From contig OY718807.1 of NCBI GenBank assembly GCA_963070105.1, forward strand, positions 10,168,483 through 10,232,482: DNA of 64,000 bases. Direction: 5' to 3'. The stretch's first letter is position 1, and the number at the start of each line of letters is the position of its first letter. The translations under genes and the position numbers were made by a program. The notes beneath the pieces are model-generated. The model did not search any database and had not been told where the DNA came from. It worked only from the letters and a program-made list of their open reading frames with translations. This DNA is from Litomosoides sigmodontis. Taxonomy: Eukaryota > Nematoda > Chromadorea > Rhabditida > Onchocercidae. This document shows, one piece after another, positions 58,376 through 64,000 of the stretch.

Positions 58376-61300
58376 TCACTTCTTCAATATTCTTGGACCA
58401 TATAGTAATACGTACGCACAATGCCAGTCACCTCCACCTGATAACTTCAAAATATCTTCTGCAGTAACTGGATGTACCTAAAACAGAAAAAAAAATAGGA
58501 CATAAGATCTAAAACTTATATCGTCCATAAAAATCCAACTAATTCACAAAAATAACTGATTAACTTACTTCATCATCGTCACACATTGCCCAGTGGTTTT
58601 CTTTTAAATGAACCCATGCGACATAATGTCCGCTATTGGACGAACGACCTTTGTGCGTTATTACTCCCTAAACAGATTTCAATGATAAACATTCAATGTC
58701 ATCAATTAATTTTTCTTTTAAATCACATGAAAATATTAAACTTTCAACTGCCTTTTGCTATCGGATTTCAGCTATCAACAGCGTTCACAAGAAATGAAGA
58801 AATGAATCATTAGAAATGATACCACTATCATTACACCTTTCCGAGATTGTCTTGGATTTCTTCAGTACATAATGATGAAATTTAGGAAATATTCTCAGAT
58901 AAATGATTTGCACACCAACCTGCAGCTCGTAATATCCACTGTTATTCGATCCTGGATCATCAGTAAAGCTGAAAGGAACAGATTTCTCTAATTTTTCACT
59001 TTCATCCAGACCTTCAGTTACTCTTATATCATCAGAAGTTTTTGATGCTCTCAGTGTTTCGACTTTTCTGTCCTCCTCCTCCTGTAAAACAGTCCCATAT
59101 AACCACATGAATAAATATCACACACATTTGATAAAATTCCTGCGATATACGTTGGGAATAATCTAGAGAAAAAAAAACCATATGGGACTCTAGCACACAA
59201 GTATTTTATACAAATATATCGAACATTATCAAGGCACAGAAAGAACACGAAAACATTTTTTTAAAGAGACAATGTATAAAAAAGCTTATTACTTTGAAGG
59301 CATCGCGTGCCGGTAATAGCTTCTGCTGTAATTCGAGTGTGCACATGTCGTACAAATCGAGTGTGAGAGGAAACTTAACATCCTTTAGAATCTTTGCATT
59401 GACCTGAAACAACTACGATTGATAAAATATAATGCATAAAAATCAATTTAATATGAAAACTGGTTGCAAATCTCTGAATGCTTGAAATCCTACAGAAGAA
59501 ACATCATGAGAACTGTTGCCAGATCAATCCAATAAAGTAGGAACAAGCATGTTTAAAACTTTGAATATTACCTTATCTTTTTCCTTGTAGAAAAACCGGA
59601 CCATCTGTATTGAGAGATATGCTGGGAGGCGATCAATGAGAGTCTTTTTCTCATATCTTGCATCACGGCCAAGTATTGCTGACTTTTTTGTGATTTCCTC
59701 AGTCAACTTACTTTTAATACCCAATTGCACATACTTTACTTCTTGACTGAGAAAACAGCTTAACTAAAACGAAATTCACATCAAAACAGTCCAATTTTAT
59801 TATTCCTCTATATAAAAATGAACAAACAAAAACAAAAAATAAAATAACCTGTAAAAAGGTTTCGTTTGTAACGCTAATAGGTTCCGCATCGAATTCCAAA
59901 TTCTTCATTTCAATCTTGAATCTACCTTCCATATATCTTGAAACAATAGATGTCAAATGATCCTTTGAAGCTGGCTCGTCTAAATAAAACAATTTAAACA
60001 ATAAATATGTCAGCGCATGAATGCACTAATTTCGGAAAATTTTGGCCAAAAAAATGCACTTAACCTCCACCAGCAACAATACCTTACAATCATCAGTAAT
60101 GCATCATTGGCTTTGCTGTTAAAATTTTTATAAAAACATCCTTACAAGCTTATTCTTTCTGTTCAGGTGAAATTAAAAATCAGAATAATTCATTATTAAC
60201 TGTGCTTTTTAAAAGTTGAACACCTGAAACTTTCAACTGCGTCTGAAGAGCTCGAAGTAATTCAGTCCAGCACTCATTTGCATCCTGTTGCATCCATCCG
60301 TGCTCGTCTCGTGCGGCAAATTGTGGAAAGACATTATGCACTACCTTTAATGTATAACTGTGATTGTCACTGATAACATCCAATCACTCATTAACGAGAC
60401 CAACAGTAAGCCAAGCCTCTTAGGCAACCTGTGATACGTTTTCCTCTAACAGTATATAACTCTTTAATTTAGACCGCTGTATGTTTGACTGGTTTTAAAA
60501 GTTCAAAAATATTTCGTCTCTTATAAGAGAAAAAATCGTGTTTCAACAAATTGTACAAGCCACTAAAAAACCTGTATCATAATAAGTGGAATGACACCGT
60601 AGCTTTTTGGCTTCTGATTATCCATCATTCGATACAAATCACGAACAGCAGCCGTAAGAGCTTTTGAGCCCCCGTCGCCACTAACGGATGCACTTTGAAC
60701 TGGTTCAGAATATCTGTTTAGAGCTTCTCTTAGTTCCGGTATTACCTAAAGTGATATACAATTCCAAGTGTAGTTTCCATAAATAGTTTCAGTTTTCGAT
60801 CATGGATATTCTTTGCCTACCTTGAAACACTGTAAAGTTGCATTCAGGTAACATGTGTTGCCCAGATTCTTCAAACCCGCTGGCAAGACGATATTATTTG
60901 ATGTCTAAAAACATAAACAACCATTAATAACAACTTCAAGCAATCACTTTTTCTAAATTGAAATGCCAGTTATCAACTCCAAAGTTAAATTCTTACAGCA
61001 AATAATCACCCATCTATAAAAAAAAAGTGGAAAAAGCAAGTACCTCGGCCTCCATACCGTCAGAGTTTTCTTCCGGATGGCTAACTGGTGGAGGTGCTGG
61101 GACCATGCCACCACTACCAATCATCATCATTACCATACCATCTTTTAACTCACAACCATTCCAACTGTTATCATCAAGAATTCTACCCTGTAAGTATTAC
61201 AAGGATGAATAAATCGATGTTCGACTATTTCTAAAAAATAAATTTTCATGATCGAACAAGCCACAGATTAAACAGAAAATGTCATTCAACGGCTTCTTCA

Positions 61301-62138
61301 TGTTTCTAGTTAACTTCGGGACTTGGAAAGCTTTTTCTGCCGTGTGACGAGAAATAAAAGAGTCTTTAGCAATTAAAAAACATAAAAAATAGGACCTTTA
61401 AATATATAACATAATATTACTGATGTTGTCGAGTAACACGAGATAGATATTGCATGTATTGTAAATAGTGCATGTAATGTGTTATTCATTGTATCATGTA
61501 GCCAAACTGTTTCCCACGTTTGTTACCAATCCGTGTTTATGTACCAATCATTCAGTATTTGTAACCCGCCCACCTCTATCAACTATATATATGCAGATCA
61601 TGTAACCAAAGGATCATCCTTATTCTTCGTATTCTTCTTGATTGGAAGCTGGATGGCGATTGCCGGTGCTGCTGCTAGTATTGTCGTTGTTGTTTGTCCA
61701 AACACTAAGCTTCGACTACTTCGACTCACAAGCATCAATCAACTAACCAATCAAACTTATCCAAGGAAATTTCACAGCAGATATAATAGAGATAATCACA
61801 GTCTCGTTTTTTTTTCTGTTTTACATATATTATTATAAAAGGAATAAGGTAGAAATATCTGGCAGTCTAATAATGCATGCCGCATGTACTGCGGTAACAA
61901 ATAATTGAAGCAACTCTTATAAGTGTAATCCTTGACCATTCTTAATAAGCTGATCGAAAGACTATCAATTTACAAAGAGTAGGAGGAAAGTTTGACTTAC
62001 TTTAACCAGAACTTTTTGTCTGTCTGGGTTCACACCTGTTAATGAAAATAGTTGTGATTTCAGTTGAAGCGGTGAGTCCTCCATGTTTGCATCCACTTCG
62101 AGTCGTTCTTTACCCCACTTAACGAATACTCGCACCAT
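58376..62138 (-). CDS. usp-14: ubiquitin carboxyl-terminal hydrolase 14 (USP14), 485 aa
   Basis: USP14 is the proteasome-associated deubiquitinase that trims ubiquitin from substrates at the 19S particle. Minus exons are 62138-62001, 61187-61044, 60904-60821, 60745-60572, 60344-60224, 59979-59849, 59763-59572, 59403-59293, 59081-58920, 58667-58569 and 58477-58376 (TGA), all in phase (human 494 aa). Residues 1-75 are the ubiquitin-like domain (VRVFVKWGKERLEV, SLTGVNPDRQKVLVK). The catalytic cysteine is Cys112 in LKNLGNTCYLNATLQC, His433 lies in SSNSGHYVAWV, and the aspartate is in WAMCDDDEV (about 449-451). QQDANECW, AYLSIQMVRFFYKEK and SGGGDWHCAYVLLYGPR are further USP14 hallmarks. Intron 1 is 813 bp and holds an open stretch with no coding support. 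A CTGCAG acceptor lies about 28 nt before the ATG. Confidence 0.97.
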
Positions 62139-63926
62139 TGCTTTATCTTGAGAACTAGGAGGACCTGCAGAGTGATAGTCAAGTATAGTGTTGAGACACC
62201 CAACGTATAATAAATGAGTATTACAATCACTAATAATGAAAAACGCATCTCAAAATATGCCATTGCTCGAATTATCATAAGAGAGAAGAAGCAATTACTA
62301 ATAGAAGTCATCACTATGACTTACGAAATTTGGCAGAAAGCAATCAGAAAACTAAAGCAAATGAAAGAGTTGCAGCCACGAGTAATGTACTACTACCGAT
62401 TTAACTCTTCCGCGCAATTGCCGCCGAGGATAAATGTAAGAAGCGAAGAAGGTTTGCTTAGTATTACGCGGCGCACTTTTACAGAGGGACGTTTTTCATT
62501 ATGCTCTGCGAAATACCAGTAAAAAGACTGTAAGCGCAGCGCTACGGCATCACGAGAAGCCTCGGAGCACCGAACTGCAGCACAGCAGTGAAGGTCCTCG
62601 GATTCATCTTGCAAAAGAGCCGGACGCGAATGGCCAAAGTCGGTGTCGGTGTCGGTGTGTCTCTCATAGTGCACAATACAATAATAATGAGGTGTTGCTC
62701 CGGTGGTTCTGACATGGCGATCGGCTGCAGCTTCTCAAGATTAAAACTTATGAAATTGAATGTGCATTGAAGAAGGTGAACGCTACAAGAGAGTGCATTT
62801 GTGAGAGCGCGTGCACAGACATAAAGGCGTGAGATGAATCAGAGGGTCAACGTTTGGTAATGATGGCGAAAAGGAGTCTCGTTTGGCTGCTTTCGATTTA
62901 AGTGTGTCAGAATGGATGATGTCCGGCGAGGTTTGTGCTTTTTCTGAAGAAGCCGGGAACAGAATTGTCCAGATTCCGTGGAAATATGCAGATTTCCAGT
63001 GAAATTAAACCGCTGAAGCGCTGTAAGCGTATCGGAAGACATTTGGATGCATTGTTTACTATGGCAAAGAACGCGAAGGTTGGTAAAGCAATAGCAACCG
63101 CTTATGTGAGAAATGAACAAGATATTCCGGAGTACGAGTTTCCGGACAGGTAGCATTATACGCCAGTTTCAGGGTATATGTAGGCAAGAGTGTACTTTTC
63201 TACAGTTCCAGAAATCAAGCGATCAGTCTACTTAGACAGTATTAAATGTATTACCGCATGAATTAAATCGTTGAAGTCCAGTACATCCAGGCTTCATTTT
63301 GAACCGACATCGGCTGCAATCATCATCATTTCAAAACCATATATGACACTTGTGTGCTGCAATTTTCAAATGTGCAATAATTTGTAAACTTAGAGCAATG
63401 TGAATTTAGTGGCCATGTAAAACTAAACTTGACGATATCAGATGTGGCAATTCTTGAAGGAGCTGCTTCTGAACCCGATATTCGAAGCAAGTCATCTTCA
63501 TCACCAGCAGTGATGTAAGCTGAGATTTTTGTTTTGAAGGCTTGTTACGACCTCCAGCACTGATGTGGGTCTGAGGAAGTAACGAAGTGATCGTGTAGGA
63601 AGTGAAAGATTACTGGAATTCAGTTTTGCTTTCAGTCACACCACATGTGTTATGGTTTGTTTTGCAACGGCACTGCTATGACTGCCAGCTGCTCATATGC
63701 AGTAAATATCCATTTTTTGATACTACTAGGCACACGACGAGGTTTCTTCCTATCCTTCGAGGGGCGCATCTTGTCATCCGGTTTTAACCGTTTGCTTTTG
63801 GTGCTTCCTTTCTGCAGCACGCCAGCTTCATCCTGAGATAAGCACGTCTAACACAACACGTCTTGCGAAACAGATCCATCTATTTCAGAACAAGGCGAAG
63901 AAAGCTGACTTTAGTTTTTTAGGAAA
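62139..63926. other. divergent upstream region, one doubtful open frame
   Basis: This region separates USP14 (-) from the next plus-strand gene. An open stretch at about 62986-63153 (MQISSEIKPLKRCKRIGRHL onward, ending near GACAG/GTAG) might be a first coding exon. It has no recognisable motif and no in-phase partner inside the window. A strong acceptor (TTAGTTTTTTAG) ends at 63922. Confidence 0.4.
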
Positions 63927-64000
63927 ATGCACATTGTACAAACTCGGTTATTTGCAACAGTGGCAGTACTGCTCAGTTTGGGATTCATTTGGTTAGTTTT
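63927..64000 (+). CDS. start of a type II membrane or secreted protein, truncated by window edge
   Basis: ATG 63927 follows a TTTTTTAG acceptor by 4 nt and opens a frame with a short basic start and one hydrophobic segment (RLFATVAVLLSLGFIWLV) that continues past the window end. This looks like a signal peptide or type II signal anchor, as in Golgi enzymes. The family cannot be named from 24 residues. Confidence 0.5.
   Translation, partial: MHIVQTRLFATVAVLLSLGFIWLV

Noticed and set aside
61479..61838. Plus-strand open frame of 119 codons
   Set aside because: It lies inside USP14 intron 1 on the opposite strand, with low-complexity hydrophobic content and no motif.
62935..63153. Plus-strand open stretch of about 70 codons ending YEFPDR
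   Set aside because: It lacks a clean ATG at its 5' end, has no recognisable motif, and no in-phase downstream exon was found before the window end. Kept only as a note in the spacer entry.

Overview
This window is eukaryotic and almost certainly nematode. It is AT-rich, its genes are split by GT-AG introns of about 50 bp to over 1 kb, and many exons begin right after a TTTYAG-type acceptor only 5-90 nt upstream of the ATG, which suggests spliced-leader trans-splicing. The proteins look like divergent nematode versions of conserved animal genes. An AT-rich spirurid (clade III) nematode is my best guess, but nothing in the sequence proves the species. I assembled exons by eye, requiring splice sites and reading phase to agree and checking against remembered family motifs. 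No search was run.

Left part (1-18.8 kb): the 3' two thirds of a TFIID subunit TAF6 gene (+); a small unidentified helical protein (+, 4.8-6.3 kb); a compact LAP1/LULL1-like torsin cofactor (-, 7.7-11.0 kb) whose second intron is filled by a 1.1-kb 17-bp satellite plus an (AT)n run; a JTB homologue (-, 12.5-13.5 kb); and a complete malonyl-CoA synthetase of the MatB/ACSF3 type (+, 14.8-18.8 kb) with about 62 AT dinucleotides in one intron.

Middle (18.8-43.3 kb): a gene-free spacer contains a perfect 3,528-bp GGAT tetranucleotide array (882 copies) and then about 4.3 kb of less AT-rich, simple-repeat-rich DNA leading into a complete Hippo-pathway coactivator gene, yap (+, 28.9-33.4 kb). It meets, tail to tail, a FAM43-type PID/PTB adaptor gene (-, 35.9-39.0 kb), which is likewise preceded by about 4.3 kb of similar spacer.

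Right part (43.3-64 kb) is gene dense: ZNHIT1 (-), SKA1 (-), a divergently transcribed small coiled-coil protein (+), Golgi pH regulator GPHR (+), DHDDS cis-prenyltransferase (-), a 101-aa single-TM orphan (-) and USP14 (-), then the start of a type II membrane or secreted protein (+) cut by the window edge. USP14, the orphan and DHDDS lie head to tail with gaps of about 90-100 bp, as in a nematode operon. GPHR, DHDDS and the JTB and torsin-cofactor genes all serve the secretory or nuclear-envelope membrane system. SKA1, and perhaps its coiled-coil neighbour, serve the kinetochore. TAF6, ZNHIT1 and YAP act in transcription or chromatin. This reads as ordinary conserved gene content, not an accessory island. 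The most unusual items are the giant GGAT array, the satellite-filled intron, the putative operon with an orphan membrane protein, and two unrecognised small genes.
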